From positions 5,648,148 through 5,712,147 of the forward strand of contig CM030931.1 of NCBI GenBank assembly GCA_018136815.1: 64,000 nucleotides of DNA, read 5' to 3'. Both the position numbers and the translations under genes were made by a program. Below are positions 23,257 to 33,947 of this stretch, piece after piece. The DNA is from Isochrysis galbana. Lineage: Eukaryota > Haptophyta > Isochrysidales > Isochrysidaceae. The number at the start of each line of letters is the position of its first letter. Position 1 is the stretch's first letter. The notes under the pieces are model-generated. The model made no database searches, had not been told where the DNA came from, and saw nothing but the letters and a program-made list of their open reading frames with translations.

Positions 23257-23775
23257 TTATTTGCAGCATATCAACCATTGCGGCGGCACCAGATTAACGA
23301 ACCTCACTAGCTGGTCCTGGACCTTCTCGTAGGTCGTTTTGTCGCGGCACGTTTTGAAGACGACGGTGACGGGAGTGTTAGCGTCATAGTCCTCCCAGGT
23401 GGCGTTGCTGTCCTGTGGGCACGCTGCGTTCTTTTTGGCGATAGGCTGGCCCGACTGGGTCAGGATCCACTCATTTGCGATGGTGCTGTACATCCCAATG
23501 CTGCCGGTCCCGGAGTACGCGACTGTGAGGCCGCTCGGTGGCGAGAGCATCTCGAAGAGAGCACCGTCGAACAAGGAGCCCTGGGAGCCATCGACTGCGA
23601 CTTCGAAGACATCGCAGCCGCAGTTGGGTTTGGCGTAAGCCGACCGGCCGTGGACAGGGGAGAGATGCTCTGTGCCGGCGGCTTGCGCGGAGTGGAGGGC
23701 GCGGGATGCGCTCGCAGGGTGCTCAGCCTCGGCGGCGACGGCTAACGCGAGGACGAGGGGCAGCTTGGCCATCAT
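23257..23775 (-). CDS. Small secreted or vesicular protein, unknown family
   Basis: Single-exon ORF of 172 residues, ATG at 23775 (a second ATG follows directly), TAA at 23257-23259. The N-terminus is a classic signal peptide: MMAKLPLVLALAVAAEAEHP, with a likely cleavage near Ala-Glu-Ala. The mature part has at least five cysteines (CGCDVFEV, AACPQDS, FKTC, LICCK at the very end) that could form disulphides, one N-glycosylation motif (NAT), and alternating beta-like stretches (GLTVAYSGTGSIGMYS; TPVTVVFKTC). I recognise no family. Immediately upstream on the coding strand lies a C/T-rich tract (G/A on the plus strand, 23803-23822), as for other genes here. Confidence 0.65.
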   Translation of the reverse strand: MMAKLPLVLALAVAAEAEHPASASRALHSAQAAGTEHLSPVHGRSAYAKPNCGCDVFEVAVDGSQGSLFDGALFEMLSPPSGLTVAYSGTGSIGMYSTIANEWILTQSGQPIAKKNAACPQDSNATWEDYDANTPVTVVFKTCRDKTTYEKVQDQLVRFVNLVPPQWLICCK

Positions 23776-23895
23776 CTGGTCGAACAGTTCTGCTTGGAGT
23801 CGGGAGGAGGGAGGGAGGGCGGGATTCGAAGTACGTGTGGGAAGGCTCTCGAGTTTGTTGGGAGGAGAGAGGGGAAAACGTGGCCGCCGCCCCCT

Positions 23896-23990
23896 TCGGA
23901 GATTCGTGAGAGACGGAGAAAGAGTAGTAGTTTCCCCCCCATCGGATTGGTGAGAGAGAGTAGTAGTTTCCCCCCTTCGGATTCGTGAAA
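23896..23990. repeat. Tandem repeat of about 38-43 bp, three units
   Basis: The units share the order CGGATT(C/G)GTGA, an A/G-rich stretch and AGTAGTAGTTTCCCCCC. It lies in the presumed promoter region of the minus-strand secreted-protein gene. Confidence 0.7.
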
Positions 23991-24164
23991 GAGAAGAGAG
24001 ACGGAGAGAGAGTAGAGGAGTGTGTGGGCGGCCCCGCTCCTTCCGCCTCCCCGCCTCCCACGCGAGAGAGAGAGAGAGAGAGAGCCGCCTACTTTTGATA
24101 TCGGCGGCGGCGGGCAGCCGCGGACACGCGGCGGGCGCCTCTCGGCTCTCTCTCTCGGCTCTCT

Positions 24165-24640
24165 CTCGGCTCTCTCCCCTCTCCCCTCTCCCCTCTCCTC
24201 TCCCCTCTCTCCTCTACCCTCTCTCCTCTCCTCTCTCCTCTCTCCTCTCTCCTCTCTCCTCTCTCCTCTCTCCTCTCTCCTCTCTCCTCTCTCCTCTCTC
24301 CTCTCTCCTCTCTCCTCTCTCCTCCTCTCTCCTCTCTCCTCTCTCCTCTCTCCTCTCTCCTCTCTCCTCTCTCCTCTCTCCTCTCTCCTCTCTCCCTCTC
24401 CTCTCTCCTCTCTCCCTCCCTCCCCTCTCCCCTCTCCCCTCTCCCCTCTCCTCTCTCCTCTCCCCTCTCTCCCCTCTCCTCTCTCCCCTCTCCCCTCTCC
24501 TCTCCCCTCTCCCCTCTCCTCTCTCCTCTCTCCTCTCTCCTCTCTCCTCTCTCCTCTCTCCTCTCTCCTCTCTCCTCTCTCCTCTCTCCTCTCTCCTCTC
24601 TCCCCTCTCCTCTCTCCTCTCTCCCTCCCTCCCTCTCTCC
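24165..24640. repeat. Degenerate CTCTCCT / CTCCCCT satellite
   Basis: This has the same 7-mer as at 17425-18861, but mixed with CTCCCCT, CTCCCTCC and shorter variants, so it is older or more rearranged. Long ORFs on both strands (Ser/Pro/Leu or Glu/Arg) are artefacts. Confidence 0.9.
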
Positions 24641-24983
24641 GGCGACGGCGGGCAACGGGCGCCGCCATCTCCTCTCCGTCATGTGGGATGGGTTGGGGAT
24701 CTGACCGGGTTTTGGCGCGGGGGGGGGGGGGCGGGAAGGGGAAGGGGGGAGGGGGAGAGAGAGGGAGAGAAGCGAGCCTCAAGGAGGAGAAGAGAGAGAG
24801 AGACGAGGAAGAGAAGAGAGGAGATCCACGCTCTGGGGAGAGAGAGAGAGAGAGTCGTGGTAGAGAGAGAGAGAACACGGCGCTCCCTGTAGCAAAGAGC
24901 CAAGGGGAGATCTGGGAGATCTAGAAGATCTCTCTCCCGCTCTCTCCCTCTCCACGAGAGCGAGACATAAGATCTCCCCCAGG

Positions 24984-24985
<2 letters not shown>

Positions 24986-25022
<37 letters not shown>

Positions 25023-25038
25023 CCTCCCTCTCTCTCTC

Positions 25039-25111
<73 letters not shown>
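24986..25111. repeat. (CT)n microsatellite with interruptions
   Basis: Mostly CT dinucleotides broken by a CCCTCCCTCC block at about 25017-25030 and by a single G near 25051. It is bracketed by short inverted AG-rich segments (CCACGAGAG on both sides). Confidence 0.9.
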
Positions 25112-25114
<3 letters not shown>

Positions 25115-25846
25115 CGAGAGAGAGAGCGACAGAGAGAGTAGAAAGTAAGCCCCCACGTGGTGCCCCATCCGCGAGAGGAGAGAGGAGACGAGGATACTCC
25201 TACGTTAGTTCTGCCTCTCTCTCTCTTCTCGTAGGAGGGAGGGGGAGGGAAGGGGACTACTCGTCCTTCTTCCCCGGAGGCTCCGGGGGGAGCGAATCCC
25301 TGGAGAAGCAGGAGACTTTGAAGAAGTTTAGAAGTTTAGTATACTGCGCCGCGAGAGTGTGAAGCCACGGCAGAAGGGGGAGAGGGGGGGGGGGGGGGGG
25401 CGGGGCGTTGGCCGTTGGTTGGCGCCCAGCGCCCACCGGTGGGTTGTACAATGTCGCGCGTCCCGTAGAAAGAGGGCCGTCTGCCGTCGTCATTCTCTTC
25501 TCACAAATCCAATCAAAATATTTCGGGGAGTTCTGCAGGGGTTTCAATCCGATTTCAACGAGGTTTCACTCCGCGTTTGACTTTTCAACGTCGGGGTGAA
25601 ACCTCGGTGAAACCATGTTTGTTTAACTCCGCCCAGTGGTCGCGTGGAACCACGCTGGCGGGTTTCACTCCTAGTTTTTTGCTCCTACGCGAGCGATGGC
25701 GGTGCGCTTGTCGCATGCGGCCCGCCACTCTGGGAGCGAAAGGGTGGGGGTGCGGTCGCACTGGGGCCGCGCGAGCCCGCGCGCGCACACCAACCTCTCA
25801 CCTATCACCTCACTCTCGCCCACACCCGGCCACGCCGTGAACGCAG
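25112..25846. other. Intergenic with imperfect hairpin
   Basis: GAGGTTTCACTCC (25560-25572) and GGGGTGAAACCTC (25593-25605) form an imperfect 13-bp inverted repeat; the half-site GGTTTCACTCC recurs near 25660. A G homopolymer lies at about 25387-25400. No gene is supported. Confidence 0.5.
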
Positions 25847-26194
25847 GCCGAGGCGGAGGACGCGAACAAGAAGTGGCTCATGGATTGGACCGAGCCGCGG
25901 AAGATCGCTCTGCTGAAGCAGGTGATCGACTGCGGCCCGAAGGCCTTTATGGACACCCGAACCCGAACGACACGAATAAGAAACAGGTCACCTTGTGACA
26001 CAGGAGAAAGAGAAAGGCGAGAACACTCGCTGGGGACAAGTGCAAGTGCACGCCGTCCAGCCCAACCCTTCGTTAGCCGAACGATCACACCCGACCGACC
26101 AACAACAGGACTGCCCAGAACCCGCACTCTGAACCAGGCCCATGGTAGCGCACCTGGGCCGAACCCCGGATACCAAAGAAAGACAAAGGAATGA
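25847..26194 (+). other. Possible captured exon with Myb/SANT-like helix (fragment)
   Basis: After a pyrimidine tract and an acceptor-like GCAG at 25846, an open frame encodes AEAEDANKKWLMDWTEPRK, then IALLKQVIDCGPKAF, before becoming Arg/Thr-rich and ending at a stop at 26194. The tryptophan spacing and the helix IALLKQVI resemble the first part of a Myb/SANT-type DNA-binding domain. There is no upstream exon or start that I can support, so this may be a gene fragment or an exon carried by a mobile element. Confidence 0.3.
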
Positions 26195-26642
26195 CGGGGG
26201 GAAGGGGAGGAGGTGGAGGGAAGAAAAAAAACATCTGAAGATTCGGGGCTACACGCGGAGATGGACGATGGACGGCAGCGTGCTCCTCGATCCTCGACCC
26301 CAAGCTCGATGTATTCAAAACAATCGCTGTGATGAGCAGCCCAAGTTCGCCGCATGGCGCATGGCGGAAAGCGGAAATACATGTACGAAGAGGAGACGGT
26401 TCTCGCTCCCGACGGCGACTCCTCGTTGTGTGGCTTCGTTTTTTTTTTGTTCGCTGCATTCTTCTCCAGACTCGTTTCTTTCTTTGTAGCGTTGTAGCGG
26501 CCGTTTAAGTGAGTTTTCGGAGTGTCCCTTTCCCTCTGTTGTCTGTTGACTGGGTGGTTTTGTGCGTGATATGTCATGTGTCATCGTGGTTTGTGTCGCC
26601 ATGTAACGCGCGCGCTCCCTCTCTCCTTCTCAAAACTGCATT

Positions 26643-26652
26643 GGCTAGAAAC
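26643..26652. repeat. 10-bp target-site duplication, left copy (DNA transposon)
   Basis: GGCTAGAAAC directly precedes the left terminal inverted repeat and is repeated exactly at 28623-28632 directly after the right one. Confidence 0.8.
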
Positions 26653-26680
26653 CCAGATGGGACAATAGGCTTCTAATAGG

Positions 26681-26698
26681 TTCTATTAAGAGGTCAAG
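26681..26698. repeat. Target-site duplication of nested LINE, left copy
   Basis: TTCTATTAAGAGGTCAAG, repeated exactly at 28271-28288. The first two T may belong to the element's T-rich tail in the right copy, so the certain length is 16-18 bp. Confidence 0.85.
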
Positions 26699-28272
26699 TT
26701 ATAGTTTCAGCGATGGAGCGCGCGCCGACCGCTCCCCTCTCCCAGCCCCCCGCAGTCACGACGCCCCAACGGGGCCGCCCCAAGCCGCCGGAGCCAAAGC
26801 GCTCGCAGGCCTCCGCACCGCCCGACAACGACGTCGAGATGGCGCCGCCGTCTTCGCCTCCCAGGCAGCCACAGAAGCAGGGAACAGGCAAAGCCCTGTT
26901 CCCTGCAGACCATCACAGCCAGAGCCAGGCTCAGAACGCCAACGCCGCCGGGCAGCCACCCACTCAAGGACTCCCCATGGGGTGTGGCAGCTCTGCTGCC
27001 ACCCCCATGGCGGTAACTCCTACCACCTGTGCACCCCTCGGGGGCGGGCACATGACACAACAAACAATTCTTGGAGCTTTTGCTCCCTCCAACCAACAAC
27101 CAAACCCCACACCAAAATCGTATGCGCAAGCCGCGCACGGACACAAGGGGAAGGAGCCCCACAGGCAAGCTCAGCAGCCACCAGCCCATCAGCCACAGCC
27201 ACAGTCGCGCAAGCGGGCCGACCCGCAGTCGGACCCGATGCCGACTCCCAACAACAACACCTCATTCGCCTCCCCTCCACCAGAGGAGGAAGAAGAACCC
27301 GAAGACACCCCTTTTTTCATTCAGCTAGCTCAGCTAGCTGAGGACAAAAAGGACATTAAAAGTGAAGATGTAGCAACATTCATGAAATTCCTACTCTCTA
27401 GGCTGGAAGGCCTAGATGCCACGCCAGACGGTATGGATAAGGGCCGAAAGGGCCCTTGGATTTTTTACGTCGACGACGATGCACACAACCAATTCAAGGC
27501 AGCCTACGGCGACAAACTTCAAACGGTGCTCTCGGGAGTCCCGCACGAATTTGGAGTCACCTACGGCGAGCTAGCCGATTCAGCGCCACGCAAGTGGGAT
27601 CCGAAATAGCCCAACGTCTTTTCTGTTATCAGGTGGATAGACCGCACCCCTCCTCGGGATACTTAGGTATCCTGGCGTGGAGGTACATCCTAACCGACTT
27701 CTATAATATCCAGTATGGCAACGCGGACGGCAGGTCCGTTAAATCGATTTTAAGAGCGATACTTACGAGATACCACCTCCTAGTAACGGCGAAAGTCGGT
27801 TTCTTTCAGAGGCTAAAAAAACAACGAGAGAATATGGGGTTACACGCCCCGAGCAACAAACATATTAAGAAAATGGTAAGCCCGCTGTACACGATGGACA
27901 AGGACTTCAACATAGGAACGTCGGAGGACCTCTTGCAAGCGGCAAGAGGTCTGGACCTACGGCACATCACCTAAAGTAGCTAAACCACTTCGTCGGAATC
28001 ACAGCGGTTATTAAGGAGGAGCCTAAGAGATTTAAGGGAGGATAACCCGAGCCAACACCGGCACAAAGGATGAACCACAGTCTCCCGCCCCCTTCTCTCC
28101 AACTCCCGGCCGAAGCAGCGCGCGCGGCCTCCCCGGAACCAGCTTCTCCGAAAATGAGGGAACTGGGAAAGGGGGAGGGGGTTGTTAGGGGTTAAGGTCG
28201 GGTAGTAGGGAGGTACACTAGCACACTGCCTCACGCCGCACACGTAGCGGGGAATTTTAAGAAGATTTTTTT
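26699..28272 (+). mobile_element. Internally deleted LINE copy (N-terminal domain and C-terminal tail kept)
   Basis: The first bases TTATAGTTTCAGCGATGGAG resemble the start of the intact LINE. ORF 26713-27609 (298 residues) begins MERAPTAPLSQPP. Its end carries the same domain as the LINE N-terminal region (GPWIFYVDDDAHNQFKAAYGD against GPWHIAVNEDCAQQFKERYGD). Endonuclease and reverse transcriptase are absent. From about 27603 to 27974 the C-terminal tail follows (RLFCY, ILAWRYILTDFYNIQYG against LFAY, VIAWKYILRDFYRVEFE), in another frame after a stop. The 3' end TAGCGGGGAATTTTAAGAAG plus a T run at 28241-28272 matches that of the fragment at 51840-51943. Similarity to the intact LINE is only moderate, so it derives from a sister family. 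Confidence 0.85.
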
Positions 28273-28632
28273 CTATTAAGAGGTCAAGAGGCCTACTAGA
28301 CCTGTTACCTGTTAATAGGTAATAGGTAAAAAAAAACCTTTCAGGATTCTCGCCTCGCGCGTGGCTATAGGCCTATACTATAGGTACCGCTATCGGAGCC
28401 ACGCCCAAATCATCTCAGATCCCTTCCTCTCCCTACTAACTAAGCTCAGAAGTCAGAAGCCAATCATATTCATATTATAAATCACATACTGATACATCTA
28501 CAATATAAGTAAAATGAGTTTTATTTTGACCTGTTACGGACCTATTGCGACCTGTTAACATGTCCTCTTAATAGGAAGAGGTCCCCGAAACCTGTTGACC
28601 TTGTACCTGTTGTCCCATCCGGGGCTAGAAAC

Positions 28633-29802
28633 GCCCAAGCAGGTATAGGATGAAGGAAAAAGGAAGACGAAGAAGGTGAAGACTGGAGACTGGGGGGAGT
28701 GTTAGAATATTATAGTAGTATGTAGAATTATTATAAAAATAAAACGGACAAGTGCTATATATATGATTGTTCGATGGGTATTATAATAAACGGACTATGG
28801 ACTTTGATGGCTCAACTTGAGTCTGTCCCATATTCGACGGAACGTGACCTTTGAACGCTTCTCGCCTAGAGAGAGAGGAGAGTTGGGCAATGGGCGGCGG
28901 GGGCGCTCGCGAAGCGCAACCGCCTCTCCCACCTCCACAAGACGATTCTAATAGTAAAAGGAGTTTTGAGGAAGTAGATCAGACCATTTAAGCTTAGTCT
29001 AGGAGCGGACAACTGATATCCCTGATTTGGTAGTTTGGAGCTATTACTGTTACTGAGAGACTGAGAGCTCAGAACAGCACGTACAGTTATCCCATCTTAG
29101 GGAGGATCTGGGCTGGTGTGGCGATGCCCCCCTGCCTCCTGCCTGCCAAAGGGCAAAGGGCAGCGCAGGAGGGCGGGCGGTTCCCTCCCCCCATCAGGGT
29201 GGGCCGGGAGAGGCGGAAGGGAGCGTGCGCTCCCCCATGCGAATCAACTATAAAGTTCGTTGGCGGCGTCGGCGATGGACCGATCGTCAGTCGTGGCCGG
29301 GTGGGCGGAAGGAGAGGATGGGAGCAGTAAAGATAGTTGATAGCACAGAACTAGTGGCAGTAGTGGTATTAGTGTTAACGCTAAGATATGACTTCGTAAG
29401 CATAAAATCTCACGTAACTTATGAGATCATCCGAATGCTTGACTCACGCCCCGACTACATCATGATGTAGCATTAGGCTAGAATGCACGATCGCACCTCG
29501 CAGCTCGTGGGCGCATAGACACAACATGAACTGGCTCTTGGACACTTCTCCCACATCCCAACGCACTCACCCTTGTCGCAGGTAGCATGCGTTTGTATGC
29601 GATGGATTGTGAATCTTTGGGTCTACCAGGAATTCGTCTGCTGGTACGGTAAACACAAATCTTCCCCGGCCAACCCAAAGATCAGTCTCGTAAACGAGCA
29701 CGGGTGCAACATATCGAGCGAGTGAGCACTGAGTAGTGCATAGAGATATCAGACCCCTTGATTGGCCTGCACTAGAACTCAATTGACAAGCTCGTCATAG
29801 CC
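28633..29802. other. Intergenic with a LINE 5' fragment
   Basis: AT-rich at 28700-28800. No gene is supported. A minus-strand LINE-type 5' end occupies 29110-29261 (separate entry). The remaining DNA up to the membrane-protein gene is unrecognised. Confidence 0.5.
29110..29261 (-). mobile_element. 5' fragment of LINE-family element
   Basis: On the minus strand, AACGAACTTTATAGTTGATTCGC then ATGGGGGAGCGC matches the start of the intact LINE (AACTAACTTTATAGTTAGACGCC then ATGGAGCGC) and the 17621 copy. G/C-rich sequence with a CCTTTGGCAGG motif follows and then similarity fades. The 3' end and target duplication were not found. Confidence 0.55.
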
Positions 29803-30963
29803 TCAACTGGAACTGTAATCGGCCGAGAGATTACGAGCATATTGGATGTAGTGGGCACACATGGCATGAGGGTGTGCAATCAGATCATATGCGTCTTGCA
29901 CGTCTCCAGAAATGACTCGAGGGTCCTCAGGACAGATCTTGCCTTGGTATGTAGCCAGAATGAAGTTGATTGAGAAGATGTAAATCAGCACAAGGATGAC
30001 GACAAAGGGGCCGATAAATAAGAGGTAAAGCAATAGGCTCAGCAGCCACCGTGTGATATGGAAACATTTGAATTGATCCGCAAGGTGCTTCTCCTGAAGG
30101 CCCCGAAGCCAATAACTGCGTGGCCCTTCTTCTCTGAGTATCTCACAATCGTCAATCCATATCTTTACGTTTGTGTTTGTGATGCCAGCTTGTTCAATGA
30201 ACATGTTCAACGAGATGGTGCCGCTGACCTCAAGATCTCTCATTTTCTTGGCCGAGGTAAAGATCGTATAGCCAAAAAGCAGACAGGATAAGATGCTGTC
30301 GCTCGACTGCACGGCAAGCGAGAGCTTCGAAGCCTCTGTTTCATCTATGTAGATATTGATGAAAATAACTACAACGACGGTCATCGGCCAAAGAAGACCC
30401 ACAATCACCGAGGTCGAGGAGCAGGTGGGCCAAAAACCATGGCCGTTTTCAAAGTCAAGTATGATCTTTTTCTGCAACAGCATTGCATAAGTCCATCGGC
30501 ACTCAACGTATTGCCATGCAAAGTCCATGAGAGGGAAAAGCGAGAGCATACCGAGGCCGACATGAGCATATGCCAGGACCCCCCTTTGAAACGCGTCGCT
30601 CGTGTACAGCCGCTCTCCTTCCGTCAGGGACCATTCCCAATAGACGCGGACGTACACCAGAAAAAGGGTCCAGTATTGTTGAAGCAGAAGAAACATGAGA
30701 CCAGCGGAGGAAATGATCAGCGACAAGGATGTGACGAAGTAATCGAAAAAGCAATGCCCGAATATCACGCACCACCAGCTTGGCCAACACAAGCATGACT
30801 GACAACACCAGCGTGGCCAACACCAGCTTGACTGAGTTTCCGTCGTTGCGAGCCCACCGCTACGTTTGTGAAGAGGTAATTTCTCTGAGTCACGGTAGAA
30901 GGCCCTTCGCAACGCGCTCATTGGGTCTCGCACGCTCTTGCACCTGACTGGTGCATAGTGCAT
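29803..30963 (-). CDS. Multi-pass membrane protein, unknown family
   Basis: Uninterrupted 386-codon ORF from an ATG at 30963, with markedly lower GC and more varied codon use than its neighbours. About six or seven hydrophobic segments are visible: SLSLIISSAGLMFLLL, TLFLVYVRVYW, AYAHVGLGMLSLFPLMDFAW, VIVGLLWPMTVVVVIFINIY, SILSCLLFGYTIF and a long double span near residues 320-355 (WLLSLLLYLLFIGPFVVILV). A hydrophilic loop of about 70 residues (GTISLNMFIEQAGITNTNVK onward) precedes the last pair. I recognise no channel or transporter signature. It stands alone among repeats, so it may have been acquired by transfer or belong to a lineage-specific family. An upstream ORF fusion or intron cannot be excluded. 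Confidence 0.65.
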   Translation of the reverse strand: MHYAPVRCKSVRDPMSALRRAFYRDSEKLPLHKRSGGLATTETQSSWCWPRWCCQSCLCWPSWWCVIFGHCFFDYFVTSLSLIISSAGLMFLLLQQYWTLFLVYVRVYWEWSLTEGERLYTSDAFQRGVLAYAHVGLGMLSLFPLMDFAWQYVECRWTYAMLLQKKIILDFENGHGFWPTCSSTSVIVGLLWPMTVVVVIFINIYIDETEASKLSLAVQSSDSILSCLLFGYTIFTSAKKMRDLEVSGTISLNMFIEQAGITNTNVKIWIDDCEILREEGPRSYWLRGLQEKHLADQFKCFHITRWLLSLLLYLLFIGPFVVILVLIYIFSINFILATYQGKICPEDPRVISGDVQDAYDLIAHPHAMCAHYIQYARNLSADYSSS

Positions 30964-33155
30964 TGAGACGGAGCATGGTTAGCGCATGTGTGACCTGCAG
31001 AGATTACCGCCTCGTGTTTGTTTCCTTTGGGTGGGCGTTCAGAGTGCCTGGCTGTGGTAGAGTCACGTGAGGCCATGCTGGCGCGCGGACAAACCAACGC
31101 TCTGAAGTGCCGGCGCACGAGAGCTTAGCAGGTGTCTGTGTGCTGCCTCTCGTTGCGGGTGGGGGGGCGCCTACCTGGACTCGACGACGGGAAAGCTTCT
31201 TCCCTTGCTCCGCAGGTACGTGAGAGCAGAGCCTCTCTCTTACGCCACCGAGTCCGACGTCGGCTTGATTCAAGAAGGGTTCTGTGGGACTGGGGAGGTA
31301 AGAGTAGGGAAGAAAGGGGCGGGGAGAGAGAGAGAGAGAGAGGATGAGGGGGGAGAGCGGTCCTCCGAGAGAGGAAGAAAGAGAGGGCCAAGTTAGGGGA
31401 AGAAGGGTGGGAGGGAGGGGGGGGGAGGGGGGGGGGAGGGGGGAAGGTGGGGGGAAGGAAGGGGGGAAGAGGGGGAGAGGGGGGGGAGCGGAGTGAAGTT
31501 TGTGCTGCCGCGATGCGAGAATCTGCCGAGGGGGGAGGGGGGAAGGGGGGGGGTACCAAGTGGACGGGGACCGGACCGGACCAGCGGAGACCACCGGCGA
31601 AAGGGAGACACCTCCTCCTCCAAGGGCTGCGACCGTTAGGGCTGGTAGGCAGTTAGCCAGGGCGCGTACCGCACTTTGCTTCTGGCGCGCGAGGAGGCGG
31701 GTTTGGACAGGGCGGGGGAGGGGGGGGGCGCGTGCGCAGGCGCGCGCTGCACGGCATGCTCGCGCAGAAGTCCTAAAGGGGCTCCGCCGGGCAGTTCGGG
31801 GAGCAGTGGAGGCTGGGGCTTAGCCTTTGGCCTCTCCTGCCTCCTGCCTCTCCCTCGCTCCCTCGTGTGCCTCCCCGGTCATGGGTGCCCTCTGGATGCC
31901 CTGTCCGTCTGGCGAGCGACCAGGAAAGGGGGAAGGGGTGGGGGGCAGGGGGGCGGTGATTGCGAGAATACCGGCCCATGCGGGCCTGGCCCGGGCGTGC
32001 GGCTCAGGTCACGTTAGTTAGGCCCTGGTAAAGGTTTCGTACCCGAACCCGAACCCCCAAAGTTTTGTGCAAAAGTTTTGCAAAAGTTTTGCGGCAAAAA
32101 GTGTCAGCACAATTGCACACGTCACGCGTCCCCCACAAGGTATTTTTTAGCCGTTTACGTTACGTCTCATGTCTCGTCGTATGCATGCGCCATATGATGC
32201 AGCAAGTATGCAGATAGAGAGAGAGTGTGTATGAATGTTATTACTACTACTACCTCCGTTCCATTACTCAGACGTCAAGGAGGCTTAAAACAATGACAGT
32301 TAGCTAGACACTAATATTGGGGCCCCGCCAAGGACATGAGAGGGGAGAGGATACATTGGGGCTTAACACCAACATTTTGTTTCCTCTCAACTGTGTGGTT
32401 CACACCAATAGACAAGGTCACAAAGAAAGGTGTTCTATTCAGTGTCTGTCGTATTTCATACGATGACAGACTTTTACTTCTAACCTGTGGGCTATTTTAA
32501 GCCTCAAGGTCTCGTCGATTGGTATACCGCCTCTTCTCTTACTTTCTCTCGATGTCATCAAATGCTCCATGACTGTCTTCTGTCTTCTCTCGTCCATCGG
32601 TCGTAGCTCCCCAGCGAGTTCTGCCCTCGTTGTGCCGACCCCTCTGTCGCATGTCTGCGCGTTGCTGAATTGCCCTGCTGCCGACGCCTGGCCGTCCGTC
32701 CAGGTGTGGTTTGTTTTCGCTCCGTTTGGTTTAGTTTGTGTGGTTTTGTGCCCTCAGACTTTTTGAGACCATGTGTTGTAGTCTCCCGTGTCTACCTCGG
32801 ACCTAAGAAGCTCTCATTCTCATTCTCTCTCTCTTCCACTAGCTCGCTAGCTAGCCTCGTCTCTACTCTCCGACGCCACGCGTCGCAATCCTCCGATCTT
32901 CAGTCTACCTCATCGCTCGTAGCGCTCGATGGCAGACACTGTACACTGTCAGACCCGACTCTTACTATGACCTTTCAGACATCTTCCCGCAAGCAACAAA
33001 CAACGATCCTTCCACGACCGCGTCAGCTGCCGGCTCGATCGAACGGCCCTCTGCCTATGAGCCTGTAGTCATCGCGTGTTCGACAAGCACAAATTCCGCC
33101 TTGGCGCCTACGACCGCGCCCTCTCACAGTCCCGCTCCCCCTCTGTCCATGGGAG
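30964..33155. other. Repeat-rich intergenic stretch
   Basis: G-rich homopurine runs lie at 31300-31490. A G/C-rich repeat related to those at 51068 and 55564 lies at about 31664-32015 (GGAGCAGTGGAGGCTGGGGC, GTCTGGCGAGCGACCAGG). Mixed sequence continues to 33155, including a TATTTCATACGATGACAGA stretch near 32450. No gene is supported. Confidence 0.5.
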
Positions 33156-33947
33156 ATGGGAGCAGCGGGAACCTCTTTTGGCCCACAAGGGGTCCACTTC
33201 GTCGGATCCGGCGGCTCCTCCGAGCCTCCGCAAGACCCTTCGAACACCGCGGCGCCATCCACCGCTCCGTCAGACGAGCCGCTGCTCATGGATCCATTCC
33301 GCGAGCGAGCCGAGCTCACCTTCCTCGGGACCTCGGGCTACCCGAAGCTCGACCCCCATGCCCACCCGCTCGAAGACAGCGCTTGGGAACACGTGAGCGA
33401 GGCTCCCTCCGCCGCTGACCTCTTGGCCGGTCGCCTCGCCTACATACAGTCCGCGATCGAAGCTCAACAACTTCGAGACGAGAAGCGCGACCGAGAGCAC
33501 ATTGCCCTCCTCGAGATGATAGCGGGCCTTAACGCCCATGTCATAGCCTTGCGGGCCTCCACCACCCCGACGGCCGCGGAAGAGATGACGGACCCTCCGG
33601 CGCCGAAACCGCCTCCTCCTTCGACTGCGCGTCCGCCAGAACCTTACTTACTTGGCTGCCCCACCTCGCACTTCTGTGGGGGCGCTCCCTTACACCGCTC
33701 GCTCCGCGCCTCGGGCTGATTTCACTCCCGCTCCAGTCTACTGGCATCCCGAAGATCTCCACGCACCGCCGGTGCCCTTCACGCCTAGACCCCGCTTCAC
33801 GCCTCGCCGTGAGGACGCTAGCGCTCCGCCGCTGTCAACCATTGGCCCGCACCTTGCTCTCAGCCGCTCTTTCCCACCGCCGACGAATTCGCCAAGCGGG
33901 CGCCTGCGTCGTGTTCGTCGGAATACTTGCTGTAGAGCCACTGCAGG
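33156..33947 (+). pseudogene. Retroelement gag-like ORF, broken (low confidence)
   Basis: ORF 33156-33719 encodes 187 residues with a coiled-coil segment (LAGRLAYIQSAIEAQQLRDE then IALLEMIAGLNAHVIAL) followed by a Pro-rich tail. After about 33640 the coding appearance moves to the +1 frame (proline-rich FTPAPVYWHPEDL, FTPRPRFTPR) and then to a third frame ending FAKRAPASCSSEYLL at a stop near 33945. A coiled coil followed by a proline-rich region is common in gag-type proteins, and the shifting frames suggest decay. No LTR or polymerase was found, so a host gene with introns remains possible. Confidence 0.35.

Larger units (their letters stand above)
26653..28622. mobile_element. MITE-like DNA transposon (Mutator-type ends) carrying a nested LINE insertion
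   Basis: Ends: CCAGATGGGACAATAGG at 26653-26669, and CCGGATGGGACAACAGG on the opposite strand at 28606-28622. That is a 17-bp terminal inverted repeat with two mismatches, and the 10-bp duplication GGCTAGAAAC flanks both ends. A TTCTATTAAGAGG-like sequence near both ends extends the inverted similarity. After removing the nested LINE and one copy of its target duplication, the element is about 380 bp, AT-rich, full of ACCTGTTAATAGG-like motifs, and codes for nothing. A 9-11 bp duplication is typical of Mutator-like elements, but the short ends alone do not prove that class. Confidence 0.75.
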
